DNA of 64,000 bases, taken from NCBI GenBank assembly GCA_004557405.1, contig SFDZ01000003.1, forward strand, positions 62,001-126,000, given 5' to 3'. Under the pieces are notes generated by a model, which made no database searches, was not told the DNA's origin, and was given only the letters and a program-made list of their open reading frames with translations. The translations under genes and the position numbers were made by a program. The DNA comes from Bacteroidales bacterium. GTDB lineage: Bacteria; Bacteroidota; Bacteroidia; Bacteroidales; Paludibacteraceae. Shown in pieces: positions 8,641 to 17,607 of this stretch; the stretch's first letter is position 1; every line of letters begins with the position of its first letter.

Positions 8641-9207
8641 CTACACGGTCATTATCTCTTTTTCCTTGGCAGCCATCATCTCGTCCACCCGTTTGATGAA
8701 CTTGTCGTGGAGTTTTTGTGCTTCGCCCTCGCCGTCTTTTTCCACATCTTCGGGCATGCCGTTTTTCAGTTCCTTTTTCAGTTGGTCGATGGCGTCGCGG
8801 CGCGCATTGCGGATGCTCACTTTAGCCTCTTCGACAGCGCTTCCGGCCGTTTTCACCAATTGGCGACGGCGTTCTTCGGTTACCGGCGGCATACACAAAC
8901 GAATACTCTCGCCGTTGTTGGCCGGCGTGATGCCTACTTCCGAAGCCATGATTGCCTTTTCGATAACCGGAATCAGTGCTTTTTCGTAAGGCAATATCTG
9001 AATGGTACGGGCGTCGGGCGTTGTCAGCGTAGCCACATTGTTCAGCGGCACCACGCTACCATAATATTCCACACGCACGCCATCCAATATGCGCACATTG
9101 GCTTTGCCGGCACGAATATGTGCCAACGCATCGTCCAAAAACTGCACCGCCATATCCATATCGTCGGAGGCGGCACTCAAAATCTGTTTCACTTTTTCTT
9201 CTGCCAT
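8641..9207 (-). CDS. frr: Ribosome recycling factor
   Basis: A 188-residue cytoplasmic protein that, with EF-G, splits the post-termination ribosome. Typical family features are the three-helix bundle sequence, the conserved IRAGKANVRILDG segment, the inserted beta domain with VPLNNVAT, and LCMPPVTEERR. The length is standard. It is the first gene of a five-gene minus-strand operon; the rest follow at 12-42 base gaps. The -7 box TAACTTTG lies about 47 bases upstream. pyrH, which often precedes frr, is not here. Confidence 0.96.
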   Translation of the reverse strand: MAEEKVKQILSAASDDMDMAVQFLDDALAHIRAGKANVRILDGVRVEYYGSVVPLNNVATLTTPDARTIQILPYEKALIPVIEKAIMASEVGITPANNGESIRLCMPPVTEERRRQLVKTAGSAVEEAKVSIRNARRDAIDQLKKELKNGMPEDVEKDGEGEAQKLHDKFIKRVDEMMAAKEKEIMTV

Positions 9208-9253
9208 AGTATTTGATTTAATTGTATGAATTACTTTGGTTGCGGAATTTTTG

Positions 9254-9261
9254 CAAAGTTA
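9254..9261 (-). promoter_or_regulatory. Probable -7 box of the frr operon
   Basis: TAACTTTG on the minus strand, about 47 bases before the frr ATG. No good -33 element at 20 bases, so confidence is moderate. Confidence 0.5.
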
Positions 9262-9334
9262 CGCATTTTGCACTAAAAAACACCATTTTTTGCAGTAAAA
9301 AATCACATACGGCACAATATATAAAACATTTTTG

Positions 9335-9342
9335 TATTTTTG
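9335..9342 (+). promoter_or_regulatory. Possible -7 box of recJ
   Basis: TATTTTTG on the plus strand, about 100 bases before the recJ ATG. The 237-base frr-recJ gap otherwise shows no gene; a short antisense frame within it looks accidental. Confidence 0.4.
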
Positions 9343-9444
9343 CAAATTGGTTCGATATGTGAAGTTGAGCAGAGAAAACCGCCTATATTCAGGCATTTGC
9401 GTTGATTTCGAGCCATCAGATCGTGCTAATAAACACACAAAATA

Positions 9445-11175
9445 ATGATAAATCAATGGATTTTCAACTCGCTGACACCAGAACAAAAGACCGACCAAGC
9501 CGCCCTATCCGAAGCCCTTGGCGTAGGACGCATATTGTCGCAACTATTGGTTCAGCGCGGTATCAACACGTTCGACGAGGCTAAAAAATTTTTTCGTCCC
9601 GACTTAAACGACTTGCACGACCCGTTTCTGATTAAAGACATGGACAAAGCCGTGGATCGGCTCAACAACGCCTTGTCGCAAAAAGAAAAAATTCTCATCT
9701 ACGGCGATTATGATGTCGATGGCACGACAGCCGTGGCGTTGGTGTACACATTTTTGTCGCACTACACCAACACACTCGATTTCTACATTCCCGACCGCTA
9801 CAACGAGGGTTACGGCATTTCGTACAAAGCCATCGACTACGCACGCGACAATGGTTTCTCGCTGATTATTGCACTCGACTGCGGCATCAAAGCCGTCGAC
9901 AAAGTGGCATACGCCCAAACGCTCGGCATCGACTTCATCATCTGCGACCACCACACGCCCGACAACCGGTTGCCCGCCGCCACGGCTGTGCTCGACAGCA
10001 AACGCGACGACTGCACCTATCCCTACAAACACCTTTCGGGATGCGGCGTCGGATTCAAATTGATGCAAGCCTTTGCGCAAGACAACGGCATCGATTTTGC
10101 ACAACTAAAGCCGCTGCTCGACCTTGTGGCTGTGAGCATCGCTTCGGACATAGTGCCCATAACCGGCGAAAACCGCGTGCTGGCTTACTACGGATTGAAA
10201 CAACTCAACGAAAAGCCGTGCGCCGGTCTGCAAGGCATTATCGATGTGTGCAAGCTCAGCAACAAAGAACTGACAATCAGCGACATAGTATTCAAAATTG
10301 GACCACGCATAAACGCTTCGGGACGTATGCACTCCGGCTACGAAGTGGTGGAACTGCTGGTGTCGCGCGACCCCGAGTTTGTGCGCGAAAAAAGTTCGGC
10401 CATCAACGACTACAACGACGAACGCCGCGACATCGACAAACGCACTACCGACGAAGCCAAAAGCCAAATCGACAGTCAAATCGACCTCAACAACCGCCAT
10501 TCCATCGTCATCTACAACGCCGAATGGAGCAAAGGCATTGTGGGCATTGTGGCATCGCGCCTGTGCGAAGAATACTACAAACCCACCGTGGTTCTGACCA
10601 AAGCCAACGGGTTCGTCAGCGGTTCGGCGCGGTCGGTGCCCGGATTCGACCTCTACAGCGCCATCGACAGTTGCCGCGACCTGCTCGAAAATTTCGGCGG
10701 ACACACCTACGCCGCCGGCCTGACACTAACAGAAGAAAACCTCGATGCGTTCGTACAACGATTCGAACAGTTTGTGGCCGAAAACATACAAACCGAACAA
10801 CTGACGCCTCAAATCGAAATCGATGCCGAAATTACGTTCAGCGAACTGACACCAAAATTTTTCCGCATACTCAAGCAGTTTAGTCCATTCGGCCCCGGCA
10901 ACATGAAACCCGTGTTCTGCACACGGCGCGTGTTCGACTACGAAGGCAACAGCCGCCCGGTGGGACGCGGGCAAGAACATCTGAAGTTGGAACTTGTCGA
11001 TGCGAGTTGCGAAAATGTGATGAACGGCATCGCCTTCCGCATGAGCGATTTCAACGAGCCACTGAAAGCCCTGAACCCGCTTGACATTTGTTACACCATC
11101 GAAGAAAACAACTTCAACGGCAACACCACCATGCAGTTGATGATACGCGACATCAAATTGTCAGAAGAAAAATAG
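9445..11175 (+). CDS. recJ: Single-stranded-DNA-specific exonuclease RecJ
   Basis: A 576-residue 5'-3' ssDNA exonuclease of the DHH phosphoesterase family, used in recombination and mismatch repair. The metal-binding motifs are DYDVDG (88-93), DCG (145-147) and DHH (168-170). The DHHA1 half includes SKGIVGIVASR and the GGH segment, and a C-terminal OB-like part follows. The length is normal for RecJ. The ATG at 9445 gives an N-terminus that fits the family. It is followed, with its own promoter in between, by the DUF975 gene. Confidence 0.96.
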   Translation: MINQWIFNSLTPEQKTDQAALSEALGVGRILSQLLVQRGINTFDEAKKFFRPDLNDLHDPFLIKDMDKAVDRLNNALSQKEKILIYGDYDVDGTTAVALVYTFLSHYTNTLDFYIPDRYNEGYGISYKAIDYARDNGFSLIIALDCGIKAVDKVAYAQTLGIDFIICDHHTPDNRLPAATAVLDSKRDDCTYPYKHLSGCGVGFKLMQAFAQDNGIDFAQLKPLLDLVAVSIASDIVPITGENRVLAYYGLKQLNEKPCAGLQGIIDVCKLSNKELTISDIVFKIGPRINASGRMHSGYEVVELLVSRDPEFVREKSSAINDYNDERRDIDKRTTDEAKSQIDSQIDLNNRHSIVIYNAEWSKGIVGIVASRLCEEYYKPTVVLTKANGFVSGSARSVPGFDLYSAIDSCRDLLENFGGHTYAAGLTLTEENLDAFVQRFEQFVAENIQTEQLTPQIEIDAEITFSELTPKFFRILKQFSPFGPGNMKPVFCTRRVFDYEGNSRPVGRGQEHLKLELVDASCENVMNGIAFRMSDFNEPLKALNPLDICYTIEENNFNGNTTMQLMIRDIKLSEEK

Positions 11176-11182
11176 ATAAAAA

Positions 11183-11214
11183 TTTGCAATAATCACAAAA
11201 ATAGTATATTTTTG
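11183..11214 (+). promoter_or_regulatory. Promoter of the DUF975 gene
   Basis: TTTG (11183-11186), exactly 20 bases, TATTTTTG (11207-11214), 36 bases before the ATG. This is among the best matches to the consensus in the window. Confidence 0.7.
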
Positions 11215-11249
11215 CAACATTCTTATCACCATTTTAATTGTATTATATT

Positions 11250-11849
11250 ATGAAAACAAATTCCGAAATCAGAGCCTTGGCGCGCCAATCGTTGTCAGGC
11301 AATTGGGCAATGCCTGTATTGGTAACACTCATCGTGTGCATTTTTTCCGGTCTGTCGGGCATTCCGTAGGCGGGAGTCATACTGTTATTCTTGGTGGCAA
11401 TGCCTCTCGAATATAGCGTCGAACAAGCATTTTTGCAATTTGCCCGTGGCAACAAAGAGGAGTTGATGGAAAACATGTTCAGCGGGTTCAAAAATTATGG
11501 TCGCGCACTCGGCACACCATTGTTAATGGGTCTTTATGTCTTCTTATGGAGTTTGCTGTTGGTCATTCCGGGCATCATCAAAGCCTACTCGTACGCCATG
11601 ACCTACTATGTAGCACTCGACCATCCGGAATTGGGCGCCGAAAAATGTATCCAAGAGAGCATGCGCCTGATGTCGGGACACAAAATGAAACTCTTTCTGT
11701 TGGACTTGAGTTTCATCGGTTGGTACTTGCTGTGCATCCTGACGTTTGGCATCGGATTTTTGTGGTTAGCGCCATACATTTCGATATCGCACGCACATTT
11801 CTACGAAGAGTTGAAAGCCGCCAATCAAGAAGTCACAGAGGCGATATAA
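11250..11849 (+). pseudogene. DUF975 integral membrane protein gene interrupted by an in-frame TAG
   Basis: The ATG at 11250 opens a frame beginning MKTNSEIRALARQSLSGNWA, the standard DUF975 N-terminus. It meets TAG at codon 40 (11367-11369) and then continues in the same frame to 11849 as a recognisable DUF975 body with hydrophobic segments, including FLWSLLLVIPGIIKAYS and the C-terminal GIGFLWLAPYISISHA. Read through, the product would be 199 residues, the normal family size. TAG is used as an ordinary stop elsewhere here (recJ, frr, tyrS), so recoding is unlikely. A start at the ATG at 11400 (codon 51) could yield a truncated protein lacking the first membrane segment. It could also be an assembly error. 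Confidence 0.85.
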
Positions 11850-11873
11850 TCGACTTTTTTTCGGACTACACAC

Positions 11874-11906
11874 AAAAAAAGCAGGACATTCGTGTTCTGC
11901 TTTTTT
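11874..11906. terminator. Bidirectional terminator between the DUF975 gene and tamB
   Basis: The stem GCAGGACA / TGTTCTGC (one G-U pair) with loop TTCG is flanked by an A7 run and a T6 run, so it can end transcription on both strands. It overlaps the tamB stop codon at 11905. Confidence 0.85.
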
Positions 11907-14900
11907 ATTCGACAGCCGGTGGTACTGTGTCGGTCGGGAGCGGTGCAACGGTGTCGGTCGGGAGCGCGGTCTGTTGTTTCGCCGCCTTGCGCGAGGCACG
12001 ACGTTGTTCGCGTTTGGCGCGCCGTTCGGCACGCTCTTTTTTGGCTTCGGCAATGCTTTTTTTCCAATTATTCAGCAAATCCTTGCCCGAATCGAAATTC
12101 TCGCGATAAACCAAACCGATGCCTTGTGTCGTGAGTGCCGTTTTGAACTCCTTATAGTCGTTGGTGTGCGTGTAGGCTTTGGCACTCAACTTGCCTGATT
12201 GTATCAGTTTGTATTCGAAATCGAAGTCGCCAATAAACTTCGACGCCGACAAATTGTCGTCGCGATAACCGACATTACCGTTGATGCTGATACGATTGTT
12301 CGGCGTATAAAGGAAATTGAATTCGTACTCGTTGCTGTAACTATCGCCAAGGTCGGTACTGCGGAAATTGACGCCAAAGTTCCAATTATCAAACATTTGC
12401 GACGCCCAGTTGTTCAATTGTGCCGACACGGTGGACGAAGCCACAGCCAGCAAATCGCCTTGCGTGAAGACCGTTCCGGTGCTTTTCATCGTTTCGGGCG
12501 TAAAGAATTTGCCCAACACCAACAGATAGATAATTTCGCGCGTCATCATCTCGTCGGTACTGATGGTTGTTTGCAGTGCGCGATTGAGTTCCTCGTCGGA
12601 ATTTGGCAAATTGATGCCGAATTTGATGGTCGGATTCGACAAATTTCCCGTCAGATTGAGCAAACACTGCACCGGCACCGTTGTGCGATTGCTCGACTCC
12701 AAATAACTTTGGTCGAGAATGTCGAGCAGCGAAGCATTCAACTGATAATAGCCATCGATATTCACGCGCGGATTGATAGGATCGCCGCTCCAATCGACCG
12801 TACCGCCTTGTTTCACCTTAAACTCTTTGCGAATGGCCTCTTGAAACGAAAAGAGATACGAGCCTTGTTCAATCTCGTAACTGCCATACATTTTGAAATC
12901 CTCGGTTTTGTCGTTGTATTCGATGCGGATGTCGCCATCGCCGGTGGCCTTCAGCACATCGCCCGACTTCGGGTCAACATAGATTTGCACCTCGGCATTG
13001 GGCGTTACGTTCACCATCAAGTTGAGTTTCAATTCCGAATCCTTGTCGGCGAGCGGTTGTGCAAACGGGTCAATTTCGGTCTTTACATCGGGCGTCGTGT
13101 CGTGGCTGACAAAGGTGATGAACGAATTTTCGGTAGCCACCGATGCGCCTATCGGCACGATGAGTTTCGTATTTTTCTCGGTGGTGGCATCGACCACAAT
13201 GTTGGTGTGCGCATCGGTGCCCGTGATGACAGCATTGCCCGTGGCATAAGCCGTTCCATAGAATAGGTCATTATCTTTTGCCGTCGTGTTCAATGCCTTG
13301 AAATTCTGGCAGTTAATATCGATACGATAATCCAAATTTTTGAAATAACGATGAGTCAGCAAACCATTCAAGGTGGCATGATTGCCTTCGGTGTCGAGCA
13401 CATCGATGTCGCTCAAAATGATTTCGGTCGGTGTAAGGATGATGGAGTCGTTGAAAAAGAAGGTAGCACCCAAAAAGTCGATGCCGGCCTGCGCATTTTC
13501 GGCCATGGCTTCTACCGTTACACTCACCTCCTGCGTCTGCGTGTGGCCATAAACATGCACATCGCCCGATGCGGTGCCTTTGATGTTTTGCAAAATGGAT
13601 GCCATAAACGGTTCGATGAATTTTATGTCGAGATGGTCGGCGTGTCCGAACAAATCGAGCGAATCGTTCGCAAAAAAGTAACCGCCATCGATTTTGGCGA
13701 CGGTGTCGCGGGCATCAGACAGCACACGTCCCGAAAAATCGAGACTTGTAGTGGCGTTGTTCCACCACGACTGCGCACGCACACTGCCCAAATAGGCATC
13801 GTTGAAACTGAACGATTCGCCACTCACGTTGGCCAGCACTATCGGTCGGTCGAATGCGCGACGAATGCTTGCCGTGCCCGACACTTCGCCACCAAACGTT
13901 ATCGGTGTGGTGGGCGGTATCAGTGTGCTGACAAAATCAAGACTGATATTTTGCAAATCGACCGCGATGGCGTCGTCCTCCGACTTCGACGCAGTTCCTT
14001 CGACGAATATGCGCTGCCGATCCGATTCGATATTCAGTTGATCGACAACCACTTGTTGGAAATCGGTGTGAATATCGGCCGCATGCAAATCGAACGGCGT
14101 ATTTTGCAGCACAATCTGCGTAGGCAGCAGATGGACGTCGGCCTGCAAACGCTCGTCGCGTCGGGACAGGTGCGACCGCAACAATACTTCGCCGGCGTGC
14201 GTCAGTTCGGAACGCACATTGTGCCACTGCAGGTTGGCCGTCAGCGAGTCGTTCCATCCCGCCAACGCCACAAAACACGATATGGTATCGTTCTTGCGCG
14301 TAATGCTTTGACCGCGCAGCCTGCAGTTGAGTCGTGCATCGGCGTTGTCGATATCGACACCCAGATTGCAGAAATTACCATTGGTACGATTTTTCAGATG
14401 CGGTGTCGCCACCGACACGGCAATGGTGTCGGTCATGTCGTCGTAAAGGCCTTCGAGCAGCAACGTGTCGGTCGTAAACCACGGAATATCAAGCGCAGCC
14501 ATCAAGCCTTCGGTAGCGCCCACAGCCATGCGAAAACGCAGTGCATTGCCCGACTCTTGGCGAGTCGGTTGTGGCAATCGGACATCGTTCAACACCGGGA
14601 AATAACGGAAAAACGCCTGCCGACCGCTTTCGAATAGCGATGCAAATTTATAATCTCCTGTAATTGAAGCGTTTATCAAATCGGATTGCAGCAACAAATC
14701 GTGCGTATCGCCCACCTGCGAGGTGAATATCAATTCGTCCAAAAAGAAATCGGCATCATTGTCCAAAAACAAATTACTCAAGCGCACATAACCGGCCATA
14801 GCGTCGGCATCAGGCCCTTCGAACCGCGAATTGAGGTGTGCGGACAGCGTCAAATGCGGATTGTTGTCAATCAGATTGAGGGCATAAGGGCGAAAATCGC

Positions 14901-16527
14901 TCACATCGGCATCGAAGTTAAATACATACTGATTTTTATTCCATTCTATTTTTCCGGCGAAGTCAAAGTTCAGATTGTCGTCATCGACCGATGCCGTTCC
15001 CTCAAACGTGCGATCGGAATACTCGCCTGCAACGGTGATGTTTTCGTACGCGTGATTTTTGAACATAATGGTGTGTACCACCAAATCCGACCGCACCTGC
15101 AACGGCTCGTTTTGTCGCAGTAGCAAGCGTGTGTCGGTATCGAACGCCACATCGCCCAAGCCAAGTTCAGGCGGTGTAATCAAGCCCAAGCGGATACGCT
15201 GCGAACTCACATCACCATCCACCTCGATGTGTTCGAAATGGTCGGTCAACATCATATCCACATCGGTGCGTATGGTGCCGGCATTGGTGGACAAACGTCC
15301 ATTCAGCACCAAATGACTGACAAAACCAATGATGCTGCCACTATAACGACATTTGCCCAGATGGTGTATCTGTTCGGGCAACACCACCGGCCGCTGCGCC
15401 AACTGTGCCGCAAAATCCTGCAAAGCCTGCGGCGTAAATGCAATCTCGTTCAGGCGGGCATCGATAAACGTCTCCTGAATATCCGGCAAACCCGTGAAAC
15501 GAAAATCGCCATCGAACACCATGCCCTTGCCATATTGAGCATGCAGATTGTACGCTTTCAGATTGGCTAAATTGCCCGACAAGGTGCCCGACACCACGAA
15601 ATCGCTGCGCAAACGTCCCAATTCGGGGGCAAACATTTTCAGATCGGGGAAATAGATGTGCGAACTTTTCAGTTGCGCATTCAGCCGGAGCCGCTCCGAC
15701 CACCGCAAATGCCGGTCGATGGCCGCATACGACACGGCTATTGTGTCGAATGCCACACGCGAGTGCGCCAATTTCAATTCCAACTGCGGCACTATACACG
15801 ACGAATCGTTCATCTCGACCTGCGCCGACAAATTGTCGAGCCGAAAGCCCGATTGTTCCCGAAACGACAACTCGAGCAACTGCGCCGTCAATCGTTTGTC
15901 GCGCGTCAAACGGAATTTGGCCAACGCATTCAAATCGCTGACTTTCAAGTTATTCGCATCGAACAACATTTTACGTTCTGTCGCCGGGGGAACCTGCTCG
16001 TTCACAAACGTTACCGTGCCACGACACACCTCTAAGCGGTCGAACCGCACACCAATATCGGCATTGGTGCTATCGGGCAACAATTCGGTCAGGAAAGCAC
16101 AATTCGGTACACCGGCACTATCGACACGCACACAAACCTGCGGCGCAACAAGTTCGGCCGTAACAAAATGCAACTCCCGATAGAGCAACGCTATCGGTGC
16201 CATACGCGCATTCAGTTCGTCGGCACACAACAACGTATCGCCTTGTTGGTCGGCCACAAAGAGGTCGCGCAACGTAAGCGTACCAAACAAATGCAAATCA
16301 ACACGCCCGACTTGCACCGTCGTTTGCAATGTTTGCGACAAGGTAGTCGTAATTTTTTGCACAACAGCATTTTGTATCCTATTGATTTTCAATAAGATAA
16401 TAGGCGTTATCAACAAAACACAAAAAGTTGCGACAACAATAAGTGCTATTTTACCCGATTTTTTCGTACCTTTGCGTTTAACTTGCAAATATAGTATTTT
16501 TTTGTGGAAAAACGCGCAGAAAAACAC
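11905..16527 (-). CDS. tamB: Translocation and assembly module protein TamB (DUF490)
   Basis: A 1540-residue AsmA/TamB-type protein thought to bridge inner and outer membranes and carry phospholipids or assist barrel assembly. One N-terminal transmembrane helix (about residues 26-46, KIALIVVATFCVLLITPIIL) is followed by a long repetitive beta-rich region and the C-terminal DUF490 domain (about 1100-1480, with GDGDIRIEYND and INGNVGYRDDN). The family size is matched. The frame contains no ATG before about residue 109; the start is GTG at 16527 or perhaps TTG at 16488, so the exact N-terminus is uncertain. It stands alone and is divergent from tsaD. Confidence 0.9.
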   Translation of the reverse strand: MFFCAFFHKKILYLQVKRKGTKKSGKIALIVVATFCVLLITPIILLKINRIQNAVVQKITTTLSQTLQTTVQVGRVDLHLFGTLTLRDLFVADQQGDTLLCADELNARMAPIALLYRELHFVTAELVAPQVCVRVDSAGVPNCAFLTELLPDSTNADIGVRFDRLEVCRGTVTFVNEQVPPATERKMLFDANNLKVSDLNALAKFRLTRDKRLTAQLLELSFREQSGFRLDNLSAQVEMNDSSCIVPQLELKLAHSRVAFDTIAVSYAAIDRHLRWSERLRLNAQLKSSHIYFPDLKMFAPELGRLRSDFVVSGTLSGNLANLKAYNLHAQYGKGMVFDGDFRFTGLPDIQETFIDARLNEIAFTPQALQDFAAQLAQRPVVLPEQIHHLGKCRYSGSIIGFVSHLVLNGRLSTNAGTIRTDVDMMLTDHFEHIEVDGDVSSQRIRLGLITPPELGLGDVAFDTDTRLLLRQNEPLQVRSDLVVHTIMFKNHAYENITVAGEYSDRTFEGTASVDDDNLNFDFAGKIEWNKNQYVFNFDADVSDFRPYALNLIDNNPHLTLSAHLNSRFEGPDADAMAGYVRLSNLFLDNDADFFLDELIFTSQVGDTHDLLLQSDLINASITGDYKFASLFESGRQAFFRYFPVLNDVRLPQPTRQESGNALRFRMAVGATEGLMAALDIPWFTTDTLLLEGLYDDMTDTIAVSVATPHLKNRTNGNFCNLGVDIDNADARLNCRLRGQSITRKNDTISCFVALAGWNDSLTANLQWHNVRSELTHAGEVLLRSHLSRRDERLQADVHLLPTQIVLQNTPFDLHAADIHTDFQQVVVDQLNIESDRQRIFVEGTASKSEDDAIAVDLQNISLDFVSTLIPPTTPITFGGEVSGTASIRRAFDRPIVLANVSGESFSFNDAYLGSVRAQSWWNNATTSLDFSGRVLSDARDTVAKIDGGYFFANDSLDLFGHADHLDIKFIEPFMASILQNIKGTASGDVHVYGHTQTQEVSVTVEAMAENAQAGIDFLGATFFFNDSIILTPTEIILSDIDVLDTEGNHATLNGLLTHRYFKNLDYRIDINCQNFKALNTTAKDNDLFYGTAYATGNAVITGTDAHTNIVVDATTEKNTKLIVPIGASVATENSFITFVSHDTTPDVKTEIDPFAQPLADKDSELKLNLMVNVTPNAEVQIYVDPKSGDVLKATGDGDIRIEYNDKTEDFKMYGSYEIEQGSYLFSFQEAIRKEFKVKQGGTVDWSGDPINPRVNIDGYYQLNASLLDILDQSYLESSNRTTVPVQCLLNLTGNLSNPTIKFGINLPNSDEELNRALQTTISTDEMMTREIIYLLVLGKFFTPETMKSTGTVFTQGDLLAVASSTVSAQLNNWASQMFDNWNFGVNFRSTDLGDSYSNEYEFNFLYTPNNRISINGNVGYRDDNLSASKFIGDFDFEYKLIQSGKLSAKAYTHTNDYKEFKTALTTQGIGLVYRENFDSGKDLLNNWKKSIAEAKKERAERRAKREQRRASRKAAKQQTALPTDTVAPLPTDTVPPAVE

Positions 16528-16579
16528 TTTTCAAGTAAAAAATAAGCAAATATTGTGCTAATCTAAACAGTTTTTTTGC

Positions 16580-17596
16580 ATGACAACGATTTTAGGCATC
16601 GAATCCTCGTGCGACGACACCTCGGCAGCCGTCATTCGCGATGGTTTTCTACTTTCAAACGTTACAGCCGGCCAAGCCGTACACGAATCATACGGCGGCG
16701 TTGTACCCGAATTGGCCTCGCGGGCACACCAGCAGAACGTCGTCCCCGTAGTCCACGAGGCGCTGAAACGCGCCGGCATCGACAAATCGGAGTTGAATGC
16801 CATTGCTTTTACGCGCGGCCCGGGATTGCTGGGCTCGCTCATGGTCGGCACTTCGTTTGCCAAAGGCATGGCATGCGCGCTCGACATTCCGCTCATCGAC
16901 GTCAACCACCTGCAAGCACACGTCCTTGCACACTTTATCAAAGAGCCCGACGCCGACAATCGGCAACCGGCGTTCCCGTTTCTGTGTCTGCTCGTATCGG
17001 GCGGCAATTCGCAAATTGTGCTGGTCAAAAACTACAACGACATGCAAGTCGTCGGGCAAACCATCGACGATGCTGCCGGCGAAGCATTCGACAAGTGCGC
17101 CAAAGTGATGGGACTGCCCTATCCCGGCGGGCCGCTCATCGACAAACTTGCCCAAAACGGCGACCCGAACGCATTCGCATTCAGCAAACCGAACATCGCC
17201 GGCTACGACTATAGTTTCAGCGGGCTGAAAACCTCGTTTCTCTATTTCCTGCGCGACCACTTGAGGGACAATCCCGATTTTATCGAACAACATAAGGCAG
17301 ATTTGTGCGCCTCGCTGCAAAAAACCATTATCGACATCCTGATGAAAAAGTTGGAGCGCGCCGCCAAAGATTTGCGCATCACACAAGTGGCAGTGGCCGG
17401 CGGCGTCTCGGCCAATTCGGGACTACGACAAGCGTTTTGCCAACGAGCCGAACGCAAAAAATGGGAGGTCTTCATCCCGAAATTTTCGTACACCACCGAC
17501 AATGCAGCCATGGTGGCAATCACAGGCTATTTCAAATATCAAGATAACGATTTTTGCGACATCGCACTACCGCCCTTCGCACGCGTAACCATTTAA
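16580..17596 (+). CDS. tsaD: tRNA N6-adenosine threonylcarbamoyltransferase
   Basis: This 338-residue enzyme transfers the threonylcarbamoyl group to A37 of tRNAs reading ANN codons, together with TsaB and TsaE. Signatures are GIESSCDDTSAAV (6-18), the metal ligands H110 and H114 in NHLQAHVLAH, the GPGLLGSL loop (80-87) and the C-terminal YTTDNAAMVA with the third ligand. The length is normal. The ATG at 16580 is preceded by a T-rich stretch. The exosortase gene follows after 11 bases, so the two are probably co-transcribed. Confidence 0.96.
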   Translation: MTTILGIESSCDDTSAAVIRDGFLLSNVTAGQAVHESYGGVVPELASRAHQQNVVPVVHEALKRAGIDKSELNAIAFTRGPGLLGSLMVGTSFAKGMACALDIPLIDVNHLQAHVLAHFIKEPDADNRQPAFPFLCLLVSGGNSQIVLVKNYNDMQVVGQTIDDAAGEAFDKCAKVMGLPYPGGPLIDKLAQNGDPNAFAFSKPNIAGYDYSFSGLKTSFLYFLRDHLRDNPDFIEQHKADLCASLQKTIIDILMKKLERAAKDLRITQVAVAGGVSANSGLRQAFCQRAERKKWEVFIPKFSYTTDNAAMVAITGYFKYQDNDFCDIALPPFARVTI

Positions 17597-17607
17597 GCCT
17601 CAACACA

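Noticed and set aside
9259..9498. 79-codon minus-strand frame between frr and recJ
   Set aside because: It overlaps the recJ start and both promoters and has no recognisable features.
11367..11369. TAG read as an amino acid (recoding) in the DUF975 gene
   Set aside because: TAG ends several normal genes here (recJ, frr, tyrS) and no suppressor tRNA or recoding signal is seen; a mutation or error is simpler.
12199..15570. Long plus-strand open frames opposite tamB
   Set aside because: They lie wholly antisense to a well-supported 1540-residue gene, lack start signals and recognisable domains, and reflect codon bias of the real gene.
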